From: Mariniphaga sp964559175
Lineage (GTDB): Bacteria > Bacteroidota > Bacteroidia > Bacteroidales > Prolixibacteraceae
Reading direction: 5' to 3'
Length of the DNA stretch: 64,000 bases
Assembly (NCBI GenBank): GCA_964559175.1
Contig: CAZLGT010000007.1
Span: 1 to 64,000 of the forward strand
Positions 24,428 through 32,425 of the stretch are shown here, in pieces. The position numbers were made by a program, and so were the translations under genes. Positions within the stretch are counted from its first letter, which is position 1. The number at the start of each line of letters is the position of its first letter. The notes beneath the pieces were generated by a model. That model had not been told where the DNA came from. It made no database searches and was given only the letters and a program-made list of their open reading frames with translations.

Positions 24428-25097
24428 TCCTTAAAATTTCGTGTAACTTTTGCCGGTTAAGCAGTGTTACTGTTTTCTTCTCCATTATTATCAGTTTTTC
24501 GCGCTGCATTTCACCCAGCACACGGCTCAGCGAAGGACGGGTAACACCAAACAACTCCGACAATTGCTGCTGGGTTGATTTCAGTTCGATGGAATGAAGC
24601 CTGTCGCCCGCCTGCTGCAATAAAAAATGGGCCACCTTTTCCCGAATGGTTTTAAAGCTCAAAAACCGGAGCTTTTCCGAAAGAAACTGGCTGCGCGAGG
24701 AGATACTGTTCAGGTAGTTTTTTAATACCTGGGCGTTTCTTTGCAACAACTTCAAAAATTCTGTTACCGGAATGGAAAGAATTTTTACAGCGGTATTGGC
24801 GGTTACAGTCACCGGAAACCGGTTATTATTGCCAAACAAAAATGCGGTAGCCAAAGGACGCGGCGCTTCGATGTCCTCAATTTTAATGGTTTTCCCCGAG
24901 TAATCCATCATTTCGCCACGCACACTCCCCGAAAGAATAATGTACAGGTTGATGGTTGGCTCGCCGGCAATGGCAACCAAATCGCCCTTTTTAAAGTTTT
25001 TTATCTGATAATGAATTTCTCCGAGTAATTTCTTTGATTCATTCTCAGAAAGGCCTTTAAAAACAGGACACTTCTCCAATAGTTTGTAATCGATCAT
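24420..25097 (-). CDS. CRP/FNR-family transcriptional regulator (HcpR-like)
   Basis: A 225-residue regulator: cyclic-nucleotide-type effector domain (about 15-130; GDLVAIAGEPTINLYIILSGSVRGE) and a C-terminal helix-turn-helix (QQQLSELFGVTRPSLSRVL). There is no N-terminal iron-sulfur cysteine cluster like that of FNR; HcpR proteins sense nitrosative stress by other means. It is transcribed divergently from the ferredoxin-hcp pair, with a CRP-type palindrome between, so I infer it controls hcp. The open frame extends far upstream through the divergent gene, which is overlap; the ATG at 25097 is the natural start (MIDYKLLEKCPVF). Confidence 0.88.
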   Translation of the reverse strand: MIDYKLLEKCPVFKGLSENESKKLLGEIHYQIKNFKKGDLVAIAGEPTINLYIILSGSVRGEMMDYSGKTIKIEDIEAPRPLATAFLFGNNNRFPVTVTANTAVKILSIPVTEFLKLLQRNAQVLKNYLNSISSRSQFLSEKLRFLSFKTIREKVAHFLLQQAGDRLHSIELKSTQQQLSELFGVTRPSLSRVLGEMQREKLIIMEKKTVTLLNRQKLHEILRNG

Positions 25098-25109
25098 TTG
25101 TGCAGATTT

Positions 25110-25125
25110 TGTAACAATTGGTACA
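25110..25125. promoter_or_regulatory. CRP/FNR-type operator upstream of hcp operon
   Basis: TGTAACAATTGGTACA is a near-perfect 16-bp palindrome (half-site TGTAAC, one mismatch). Its centre is roughly 42-44 bp upstream of the start site predicted from the -7 box at 25147-25154, the classical class II activator position, and it lies 13 bp from the regulator's own start codon. Confidence 0.65.
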
Positions 25126-25146
25126 TTTTTACTAACGCCAGTTCCA

Positions 25147-25154
25147 TAATTTTG
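25147..25154 (+). promoter_or_regulatory. -7 promoter box of the ferredoxin-hcp operon
   Basis: TAATTTTG matches TAnnTTTG exactly and lies 22 bp before the ATG at 25177. No good -33 TTG is present, which fits dependence on an activator bound at 25110-25125. Confidence 0.6.
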
Positions 25155-25176
25155 TTTACGAAAATAATGGAAAACA

Positions 25177-26070
25177 ATGATAAGGGAAATAGTTAAAATA
25201 GACGAAGATTTGTGTGACGGATGCGGACTGTGTGTACCGAACTGCCACGAAGGAGCTTTGCAGATAATTGATGGCAAGGCCCGTTTAATAAGCGAACTGA
25301 TGTGCGACGGACTGGGAGCCTGCATCGGGCATTGTCCCCAAGGCGCCATAACCATCGAAAAAAGAGAAGCCGAAGCTTACGACGAAGTGAAAACCATGGA
25401 GTTCATGGTTACCCAGGGGAAAAATACGGTATTTGCCCACCTGAAACATTTACAGGACCACAACGAAACGGGCTATCTGAAACAGGCGCTGGAGTTCATC
25501 AAAGCCAACCGCGAGGCAATGCCATTTTCCATTGAGGAGGTGCACGAACTGCTTCACGGAAAAAATCAGAAAAGCACGCAGAAAACTGCTTCATCTGGTT
25601 GTCCGGGTTCAGCACCTGCCTCGTTCAGTGCAGCCGGTTTTACCATGGCGCAACCAAAAGAAGATATGGCTTCTGAACTTACCCACTGGCCGGTGCAGCT
25701 GCATCTCATCAACCCGGAGGCATCGTATTTTCACGGGGCCGATTTACTGATTGCAGCCGATTGCACTGCTTTTGCATACGGCGATTTTCACCGGAAATTT
25801 GTTGCCGGCAGAAAAATGGTAATTGCCTGCCCCAAGCTCGACCAGGGGCAAAACATTTACATCGGGAAATTCGTACGGTTAATCAACGAATCAAAAGTGA
25901 ACACCATCACCGTTGCCATAATGGAGGTACCCTGTTGCGGCGGGTTGATAAGCATGATACAAACTGCACTTTCGCACGCCGAAAGAAACGTGCCGGTGAA
26001 AGTAGTGGTAATCAGCACCCGGGGCCAGATACTCTCCGAGGAGTGGATTCCGATGGCACGGGCTGTTTAA
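25177..26070 (+). CDS. 4Fe-4S ferredoxin-like protein of the hcp operon
   Basis: A 297-residue iron-sulfur protein. A full cluster motif at Cys13, 16, 19 and 23 (CDGCGLCVPNC) is followed by CDGLGACIGHC (Cys43, 49, 53), where the second expected Cys is Leu46. I recall this CDGLGxC pattern as usual for the family that accompanies hcp. The remaining ~200 residues contain further cysteines, including IAADCTAF and VPCCGGL. It is the likely electron donor to Hcp, encoded 31 bp downstream on the same transcript. Cytoplasmic. The donor role is inference from context. Confidence 0.88.
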   Translation: MIREIVKIDEDLCDGCGLCVPNCHEGALQIIDGKARLISELMCDGLGACIGHCPQGAITIEKREAEAYDEVKTMEFMVTQGKNTVFAHLKHLQDHNETGYLKQALEFIKANREAMPFSIEEVHELLHGKNQKSTQKTASSGCPGSAPASFSAAGFTMAQPKEDMASELTHWPVQLHLINPEASYFHGADLLIAADCTAFAYGDFHRKFVAGRKMVIACPKLDQGQNIYIGKFVRLINESKVNTITVAIMEVPCCGGLISMIQTALSHAERNVPVKVVVISTRGQILSEEWIPMARAV

Positions 26071-26101
26071 AATTTTATAAATCAATTAAAAAACGATAAC
26101 T

Positions 26102-27751
26102 ATGAGTATGTTTTGTTTTCAATGTCAGGAAGCAGCCAAAGGAACAGGCTGCACAGTAAAAGGAGTTTGCGGAAAAACCGACGATGTGGCCAACCTTCAG
26201 GATACGTTAATGTATGTACTGAAAGGAATTAGCTGGTTCAATGAAAAATTGCGGGCCAAAAAACTGAATCCGGCAAAAGCGGACAAGGTTGTTTTCGATG
26301 GCCTTTTCAGCACTATTACCAATGCCAATTTCGACAGAACCAGTTTTGTGGAACGTATCAATGCATCGATTCAGGTGCGTGACGAACTGCACCAAAAATG
26401 TATGGAAGCAGGAATTGAACTGCCGGCCGAATTGCCCGACTTTGCTACCTGGAGTGGTTCAACCGCTGAGGAATTCGAACGAAAAGCCATCGAGGTGGGT
26501 GTGCTGAGCACCGAAGACGAAGACGTACGTTCGTTGCGCGAACTGGTCATTTATGGTGTTAAAGGAATTGCAGCTTATGCCGAACATGCCTGGAACCTGA
26601 ACCATAAAAAGGATGAAATTTTTGCCTTTATGCAACGGGCGCTTGTTGCCACTACTGAAGATTTGCCAGTTTCCGAATTAGTCGATCTGGTGCTGGAAAC
26701 CGGGAAATACGGTGTGGAAGTGATGGCGCTGCTCGATGCTGCCAATACCACAGCCTACGGAAATCCTGAAGCCACACAGGTGAACCTTGGCGTGCGCAAC
26801 AACCCGGGAATCCTCATTTCGGGCCACGACATGCGCGACATGGATGACCTGCTGAAACAAACCGAAGGCACCGGCGTGGATGTTTACACCCACAGCGAAA
26901 TGCTGCCGGCACACTATTACCCTGCTTTCAAAAAATACAAGCACCTGGTGGGAAACTATGGAAATGCCTGGTGGAAACAGAAAGAAGAATTTGAAACCTT
27001 TAACGGTCCTATCCTCTTCACCACCAACTGCATTGTTCCACCAATGAAAAATGCCGGCTACAAAGATCGCATTTATACTACCGGCGCATCCGGGCTGGAA
27101 GGCAGCATGCATTTTCCCGACCGGAAAAACGGTGAAATGAAAGATTTCAGCGCTATAATTGAACACGCCAAAAAATGCGACCCGCCACAGGAAATTGAAA
27201 CCGGAGAAATTACCGGCGGATTTGCCCACGCACAGGTATTTGCCCTGGCCGATAAAATTGTGGATGCAGTAAAAACGGGCGCCATCAAAAAATTCTTTGT
27301 GATGGCCGGCTGCGACGGACGCATGAAGAGCCGCGACTATTACACCGAATTTGCTGAACAACTGCCCGAAGACACCGTAATTTTAACCGCCGGTTGTGCC
27401 AAATACCGCTATAACAAACTCCCGCTGGGCGACATTGGCGGAATTCCGCGCGTTATCGATGCCGGACAGTGCAACGACTCGTATTCACTGGCAGTGATTG
27501 CCCTGAAGCTGAAAGAAGTTTTCGAACTGAATGACATCAACGAACTGCCCATTGCCTACAACATTGCATGGTACGAGCAAAAAGCAGTGATAGTATTGCT
27601 GGCTCTGCTGTTTCTGGGCGTGAAAAAAATTCACCTGGGACCGACACTGCCCGCATTTCTCTCACCCAATGTAGCCAACGTGCTGGTTGAGCAATTCGGA
27701 ATTGCCGGTATTACCACGGTGGAAGAAGACATGAAAATTTTCCTTTCGTAG
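26102..27751 (+). CDS. hcp: Hydroxylamine reductase / hybrid cluster protein, class I
   Basis: A 549-residue prismane protein. The N-terminal cluster motif is Cys5-x2-Cys8-x8-Cys17-x5-Cys23, the class I spacing typical of anaerobes, as opposed to the class II type of enterobacteria. Later Cys and Glu ligands for the hybrid Fe-S-O cluster fit TTNCIVPP, AGCDGRMKSRDYY, TAGCAKYRYN and DAGQCNDSYS. Hcp reduces nitric oxide and hydroxylamine and protects against nitrosative stress. It is co-transcribed with the ferredoxin-like gene and probably controlled by the divergent CRP/FNR regulator. A strong terminator follows. Confidence 0.97.
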   Translation: MSMFCFQCQEAAKGTGCTVKGVCGKTDDVANLQDTLMYVLKGISWFNEKLRAKKLNPAKADKVVFDGLFSTITNANFDRTSFVERINASIQVRDELHQKCMEAGIELPAELPDFATWSGSTAEEFERKAIEVGVLSTEDEDVRSLRELVIYGVKGIAAYAEHAWNLNHKKDEIFAFMQRALVATTEDLPVSELVDLVLETGKYGVEVMALLDAANTTAYGNPEATQVNLGVRNNPGILISGHDMRDMDDLLKQTEGTGVDVYTHSEMLPAHYYPAFKKYKHLVGNYGNAWWKQKEEFETFNGPILFTTNCIVPPMKNAGYKDRIYTTGASGLEGSMHFPDRKNGEMKDFSAIIEHAKKCDPPQEIETGEITGGFAHAQVFALADKIVDAVKTGAIKKFFVMAGCDGRMKSRDYYTEFAEQLPEDTVILTAGCAKYRYNKLPLGDIGGIPRVIDAGQCNDSYSLAVIALKLKEVFELNDINELPIAYNIAWYEQKAVIVLLALLFLGVKKIHLGPTLPAFLSPNVANVLVEQFGIAGITTVEEDMKIFLS

Positions 27752-27767
27752 CTGAAAGGTCTGAACT

Positions 27768-27806
27768 AAAAAAATGGCGTCCGAAAAATCCGGACGCCAT
27801 TTTTTT
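27768..27806. terminator. Bidirectional terminator between hcp and the peptidase gene
   Basis: A 10-bp perfect stem (ATGGCGTCCG / CGGACGCCAT) is flanked by seven A on the left and seven T on the right, so it can end transcription from both converging genes. Confidence 0.9.
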
Positions 27807-27837
27807 GACTTCAGTTACTCACGCTGAAAACTAAAAA

Positions 27838-29883
27838 TCAATTCAGATGAAGGATAGCTTCGTCGGCAGCTTTTAAAATGGGTTCGTTGGAAAGCGATTG
27901 TCCAACGGCTTGCTGCATCCACTCGTCGGGCGTTAGCTGTCCCAGGGCAAAAATCCGTTCCACCTCGGGCGCCAGCGGATGGGTTTTAAAATGTTCTTCG
28001 AGTTGAAAATGGATTAAATGCCCGAATGCATAGTTGGGCAGGTACATCGGGGCATTAATCATGTGCGAATAAACAGCCAGAATGGTCTGGTCCTCCATTC
28101 CGAAAACCGGAGCAAAATAGTTGTTCCACACCTTTTTGCTGATGTTCACAACAGCATCTCTCAATTCGGCAGCGTTGCAATCCGGATGTTCATACATCCA
28201 TTTCCACATCTGCATATCCACCATGGAAACACCCATAATTTCATACACCGACCATAGAATATCCAGTGTTTTCAGGTGCCCTGCATCGGGGTTTTCATCT
28301 TTCATGCCGAGCAAATACAAATCCCTGTCCTGAAATATAAAAGCCAGCGCTTCGGTAAATGCCGTATTGGGCACGCCGTTCATGATGTAATACGGGACAT
28401 CATGCAGCGAGATGGTTTGTTCCACATTGTGACCAAATTCGTGAATGGCAATGTTGTAGCCTTTGTAATCCAGGCCGCCTTCGGGAATTCGGGTGCGCAG
28501 ACGCGCTTTCTCCTCTTTCATGGAAGCGCCCCAGGCATGGCCCGAGCCACGAGCAGGATCAACCGCAATTTTCGACGCCAGAAATTCCGCCCTTTCATTT
28601 TCAAATCCCAACTTTTTCAAAATGTTTCCCAAATCATTTTCCAGCGCTTTAGCGTCGGGATATTTGGCACGAGTAATGGCATTCAGTTTTTCTTCCGAAA
28701 TGGAGCTGCGGGCTTTGAACCCATCGTACCAGATGTCCCACGGCTGAAGCTTACGTCCCAACCGCTTTTCAATGATTTCGCCAACCTGTTTGAGCTGAGG
28801 CGCACTTAAAAACGCATCGAAAAGGGTTTCCACCTCTTCCTGTGGAATTTGCATATTGCCTGAAAACGACCGTTTAATGGCTGTGTTCAATACCGGATGA
28901 TAAGGATCGTACGCTTTGAGCGCATGAAAATTATTGACGATTTGCTGATACCTCCCGGTTGATTCCGGATCAGCAGCCATAGTTTCGCCGTTTTTTGAAA
29001 CCTGGTTCTCGTAAGGATTCCAGCTAACTTCACCTGAGTTAATTACTACCTTAGGAATTGACTGGTCAATAATTCGTTGCATCACCCGATAAATAATTTC
29101 CTGTTTTTCCAACCCGTTTTCCTGGTTGGCATAATTGGCTTTAATTTCGTCGCGCAGGTTCCAGTGACTCAGCAAAACCATGTTTTCGGGGAAAAAGGTT
29201 TCTCCGCCTTTACCCAACAGTTTTCCCATGTAAATATTGTATTCGGCAATGTAAGCCTCTGCCTGCGCCGAAACAGTGGCTCTTTTCTGATTCAGCTCCG
29301 AAGGTGCTCTGGAACTGAAAATATCGCCCATGCGCGCATGCGCCCATTCCCTGTCAGTCCAGTTTTTTCCCTGTTCATTTTTTTCTTCGGTGGAATAAAA
29401 CGGAAAATTCAATGCCACAAGAAAAGCAATTTTGTTGTTGTAAAAATCGTTGCTCAGATGCGCGCCTGCACTGTAGGCCGAAAACATGTGGTCCACCGGA
29501 TGCAGGTCGCCGGTTTGCAAATCAGTATGCCACCTTAAATCGATACTTAACCGGTTAAGATGGCCGTATAGCGACTCGTAATAACCCGATATTTTTTCAA
29601 AAACAGCCTGTTTTTCTGCCTCATTGCCAATGTAGTTTTCCTCACAAAAAGCCACAAACTCCTCCGGTGTTCCGTCGGTTTGTCTCCAAAGCGAGGCCGC
29701 ATGGTTCACTCCTTTTTCAATATGTTGCCTGTCGGCCCCGGGGTGTTTATCCGCAACTGCACGGATGGCATCACCGGCCTCATTTTCAGTAATTATCATT
29801 TCCATTGTTGACACTTCTTTTGCTGTTTCCTGGCAGGCGCCAAAAAATGCCAGCAGAAAAACATAACTCAGTAACCTTTTCAT
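27838..29883 (-). CDS. Gluzincin zinc metallopeptidase lipoprotein (M2/M3-like)
   Basis: A 681-residue exported protein. The signal peptide ends at FFGAC (Cys about 17). The zinc motif HEFGH is in IAIHEFGHNVEQ, and a third ligand Glu fits TEALAF about 25 residues later, as in gluzincins. The C-terminal HMINAPMYLPNYAFGHLIHFQ segment resembles the active-site tail of angiotensin-converting-enzyme-like (M2) and M3 peptidases; which of the two it belongs to I cannot settle. It should cleave peptides in the periplasm or at the surface. It has a plausible promoter at 29922-29952 and stands alone between terminators. Confidence 0.8.
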   Translation of the reverse strand: MKRLLSYVFLLAFFGACQETAKEVSTMEMIITENEAGDAIRAVADKHPGADRQHIEKGVNHAASLWRQTDGTPEEFVAFCEENYIGNEAEKQAVFEKISGYYESLYGHLNRLSIDLRWHTDLQTGDLHPVDHMFSAYSAGAHLSNDFYNNKIAFLVALNFPFYSTEEKNEQGKNWTDREWAHARMGDIFSSRAPSELNQKRATVSAQAEAYIAEYNIYMGKLLGKGGETFFPENMVLLSHWNLRDEIKANYANQENGLEKQEIIYRVMQRIIDQSIPKVVINSGEVSWNPYENQVSKNGETMAADPESTGRYQQIVNNFHALKAYDPYHPVLNTAIKRSFSGNMQIPQEEVETLFDAFLSAPQLKQVGEIIEKRLGRKLQPWDIWYDGFKARSSISEEKLNAITRAKYPDAKALENDLGNILKKLGFENERAEFLASKIAVDPARGSGHAWGASMKEEKARLRTRIPEGGLDYKGYNIAIHEFGHNVEQTISLHDVPYYIMNGVPNTAFTEALAFIFQDRDLYLLGMKDENPDAGHLKTLDILWSVYEIMGVSMVDMQMWKWMYEHPDCNAAELRDAVVNISKKVWNNYFAPVFGMEDQTILAVYSHMINAPMYLPNYAFGHLIHFQLEEHFKTHPLAPEVERIFALGQLTPDEWMQQAVGQSLSNEPILKAADEAILHLN

Positions 29884-29921
29884 TCTATTCCATTTAAATT
29901 AAAAAACAGTGTAACCCGACT

Positions 29922-29952
29922 CAAAAATAAGCGGTTTGCGCCTAAAATCCAA
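29922..29952 (-). promoter_or_regulatory. Promoter of the zinc metallopeptidase gene
   Basis: Minus-strand TTG (29950-29952) and TATTTTTG (29922-29929) are separated by 20 bp, a good Bacteroidota promoter match. The -7 box is 38 bp upstream of the ATG. Confidence 0.6.
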
Positions 29953-29966
29953 TGATTTTAATCCAC

Positions 29967-29998
29967 AAAAAAAGGACAGCCGTTCAGCCATCCTTTTG
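29967..29998 (-). terminator. Terminator after the class IIB aldolase gene
   Basis: On the minus strand AAAGGATGGC and GGCTGTCC fold with two G-U wobbles around a short loop, followed by a run of T. It lies about 18 bp after the stop at 30017. Confidence 0.7.
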
Positions 29999-30016
29999 TT
30001 GTTCGTTCGTTTTTTT

Positions 30017-31012
30017 TTAAGCTTTCCCAGCCGAACCCAGCACATTTTCATTTTTGTGCATGTACAATTCTTTCAACGAGTCGCGGGCTGGTCCCAGATA
30101 TTTTCTCGGGTCGAATTCACCCGGCTTTTCAGCCATGGTTTTCCGAATAGCAGCAGTCATTGCCAAACGACCGTCGGAATCGATGTTGATTTTGCAAACC
30201 GCCGATTTTGCAGCCCTGCGCAGCCACTCTTCCGGAATACCAACGGCATCTTTAATGGCGCCGCCGTATTTGTTGATCATCTCCACCTGATCCTGCGGAA
30301 CAGAAGAAGAACCGTGAAGCACAATTGGAAATCCCGGAATGCGTTTTTCAATTTCCTCCAGAATGTCGAAACGCAGCATGGGCGGAATCAACACACCATC
30401 TTCGTTGCGGGTGCATTGTTCAGGAGTAAATTTATTGGCGCCATGCGAAGTTCCGATGGAAATAGCCAGTGAATCCACACCGGTTTTTTTCACAAAATCT
30501 TCCACTTCGTCGGGCTGGGTGTAAGTCGATTTTTCGGCAACCACGTCGTCTTCCACGCCGGCCAAAACACCCAGTTCGCCTTCAACTGTAACATCGAACT
30601 GATGGGCATATTCCACTACTTTTTTGGTCAAAGCCACATTGTCATCGTAAGAGTGATGCGAGCCGTCAATCATTACCGAAGAAAAACCATTGTCGATACA
30701 GTCTTTGCACAACTCAAATGTATCGCCGTGGTCGAGATGAAGCACAATCGGAATTTCATATCCCAGCTCTTTCACATATTCAACAGCACCTTTGGCCATG
30801 TTGCGCAGCAAGGTTGCGTTGGCATACTTGCGTGCGCCCGAAGAAACCTGTAAAATTACCGGTGATTTTGTTTCCACACATGCCTGCAGAATCGCCTGCA
30901 GCTGCTCGAGATTGTTAAAATTGTACGCCGGAATGGCGTAGCCGCCTTTAACAGCTTTTTCAAATAAATTTTTGCTGTTTACCAGGCCTAAATCCTTATA
31001 ACTTATTGCCAT
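30017..31012 (-). CDS. Class II fructose-bisphosphate aldolase, subclass B-like
   Basis: A 331-residue zinc-dependent aldolase that splits fructose 1,6-bisphosphate (or a related ketose bisphosphate) into triose phosphates. Zinc and catalytic residues fit VLHLDHGDTFE and GSHHSYDDN, and the phosphate sites fit IGTSHGANKF, LHGSSSVPQ and KINIDSDGRL. Sequence style (AIPAYNFNN, SSGARKYANA) is the GatY/FbaB-like IIB subclass, distinct from the neighbouring IIA enzyme. Start is the ATG at 31012. It is transcribed divergently from the other aldolase gene, the two starts being 240 bp apart. Confidence 0.92.
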   Translation of the reverse strand: MAISYKDLGLVNSKNLFEKAVKGGYAIPAYNFNNLEQLQAILQACVETKSPVILQVSSGARKYANATLLRNMAKGAVEYVKELGYEIPIVLHLDHGDTFELCKDCIDNGFSSVMIDGSHHSYDDNVALTKKVVEYAHQFDVTVEGELGVLAGVEDDVVAEKSTYTQPDEVEDFVKKTGVDSLAISIGTSHGANKFTPEQCTRNEDGVLIPPMLRFDILEEIEKRIPGFPIVLHGSSSVPQDQVEMINKYGGAIKDAVGIPEEWLRRAAKSAVCKINIDSDGRLAMTAAIRKTMAEKPGEFDPRKYLGPARDSLKELYMHKNENVLGSAGKA

Positions 31013-31175
31013 TTTAAATTGAGTTAATTGATTTTTGATTTTTTCTGCCGTGAAAATAAATAAAATTCACTAAACAGCTGAATTTTATCCAACTGCCTAA
31101 CCATATTTAACCTAAAAGTTCAGGTAAAAAAGGAAGAGATGCAAACAAAATTTAATTTTCCTTAACAGACAATTG

Positions 31176-31206
31176 TTGCAAGCCATAAACCGAAAGCGTA
31201 AATTTG
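31176..31206 (+). promoter_or_regulatory. Promoter of the class IIA aldolase gene
   Basis: TTG (31176-31178), 20-bp spacer, TAAATTTG (31199-31206). Predicted start about 40 bp before the ATG at 31253. Confidence 0.65.
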
Positions 31207-31252
31207 TGTTAAATAAGTAACTCTAATTTAAAAAGTTAAAAAAGGATTGATT

Positions 31253-32332
31253 ATGAAAAGAATAGCTGATGTTGTTAAACCGGGAGTTGTAACAGGCTCC
31301 GACTTGCAATATATTTTTAAAGTAGCACAGAAGAATAAATTTGCGCTTCCTGCAGTGAATGTGGTTAGTTCCTCTTCGACAAATGCAGTAATGGAAGCAG
31401 CCAAAGCGGCCAATGCGCCGGTAATGATTCAGTTCTCCAACGGAGGTGCAGTGTTTAATGCCGGAAAAGGTTTGAAACTGGAAGGCCAGCAAGCTGCCAT
31501 TTTGGGAGCTGTTGCCGGCGCCAAACATATTCATACGCTGGCCGAGGCTTATGGAGTAAGGGTTGTTCTTCATACCGACCATGCAGCCAAAAAACTGCTG
31601 CCATGGATTGACGGTCTCCTGGATGCCGGAGAAAAGCATTTCGAAGAAACCGGGAAACCGCTGTTCAGTTCACACATGCTCGACCTTTCGGAAGAACCGC
31701 TGGAAGAGAACATCGAAATCAGTAAAAAATACCTGGAGCGCATGAGCAAAATAGGTATGACGCTCGAAATTGAGCTTGGCATCACTGGCGGCGAAGAAGA
31801 TGGCGTGGACAACACCGATGTTGACAGCTCGAAATTGTACACCCAGCCTGAAGAAGTTTGCTACGCATACGAGGAGCTGAGCAAAGTAAGTCCGAATTTT
31901 ACCGTTGCCGCTTCATTCGGTAACGTGCATGGCGTTTACAAACCGGGTAACGTAAAACTTCAGCCGAAAATCCTGAAAAACTCGCAGGAATACATTAAGA
32001 AAAAACACAACCTCGACGATGATTTTCCGGTTGACTTTGTATTTCACGGAGGTTCAGGCTCTGCGCTTGAAGAAATTCGTGAAGCCATTGATTACGGTGT
32101 GATCAAAATGAACATCGATACCGATACGCAATGGGCCTACTGGGATGGCGTGCGGAAATTTGAAGCTGAAAAGCACGATTACCTGCAGGGACAGATCGGA
32201 AACCCGGAGGGCGAAGACAAACCCAATAAGAAGTTCTACGACCCACGTGTTTGGGTTCGCAAAGCTGAAGAAGCCATGATTGCACGTCTGCAAAAAGCGT
32301 TTGAGGATTTGAATGCGGTGAATAGTTTGTAA
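31253..32332 (+). CDS. fbaA: Class II fructose-bisphosphate aldolase, subclass A
   Basis: A 359-residue aldolase closely resembling E. coli FbaA over its whole length: VLHTDHAAKKLLPWIDGL (zinc ligand and catalytic Asp), MTLEIELGITGGEEDGVDN, VHGVYKPGNV, FHGGSGS and KMNIDTDTQWA. It performs the reversible aldol cleavage of fructose 1,6-bisphosphate in glycolysis and gluconeogenesis. A frame start two codons upstream is TTG; the ATG at 31253 has AAAGGA nearby, one of the few clear ribosome-binding sites in the window. A dedicated promoter and a strong terminator frame it as a single-gene unit. Confidence 0.96.
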   Translation: MKRIADVVKPGVVTGSDLQYIFKVAQKNKFALPAVNVVSSSSTNAVMEAAKAANAPVMIQFSNGGAVFNAGKGLKLEGQQAAILGAVAGAKHIHTLAEAYGVRVVLHTDHAAKKLLPWIDGLLDAGEKHFEETGKPLFSSHMLDLSEEPLEENIEISKKYLERMSKIGMTLEIELGITGGEEDGVDNTDVDSSKLYTQPEEVCYAYEELSKVSPNFTVAASFGNVHGVYKPGNVKLQPKILKNSQEYIKKKHNLDDDFPVDFVFHGGSGSALEEIREAIDYGVIKMNIDTDTQWAYWDGVRKFEAEKHDYLQGQIGNPEGEDKPNKKFYDPRVWVRKAEEAMIARLQKAFEDLNAVNSL

Positions 32333-32372
32333 AAATTAAGGAATAATTCCGATACTAAACAGGAAATATAAG

Positions 32373-32407
32373 AAAACGGGACTCCAACTTACTGGAGTCC
32401 CGTTTTT
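32373..32407. terminator. Bidirectional terminator between fbaA and the DUF1080 gene
   Basis: AAAACGGGACTCCA and TGGAGTCCCGTTTT form a perfect 14-bp inverted repeat with a 6-nt loop; A and T tracts on both sides serve both converging genes. Confidence 0.9.
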
Positions 32408-32425
32408 CTTTTTAAAAAACAATCT

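Noticed and set aside
25098..25355. N-terminal extension of the CRP/FNR regulator
   Set aside because: It would overlap the divergent ferredoxin gene and its promoter, and its text is low-complexity; the ATG at 25097 gives the normal family start.
26678..27361. Minus-strand 227-residue frame
   Set aside because: Antisense to hcp; hcp is complete with all cluster ligands.
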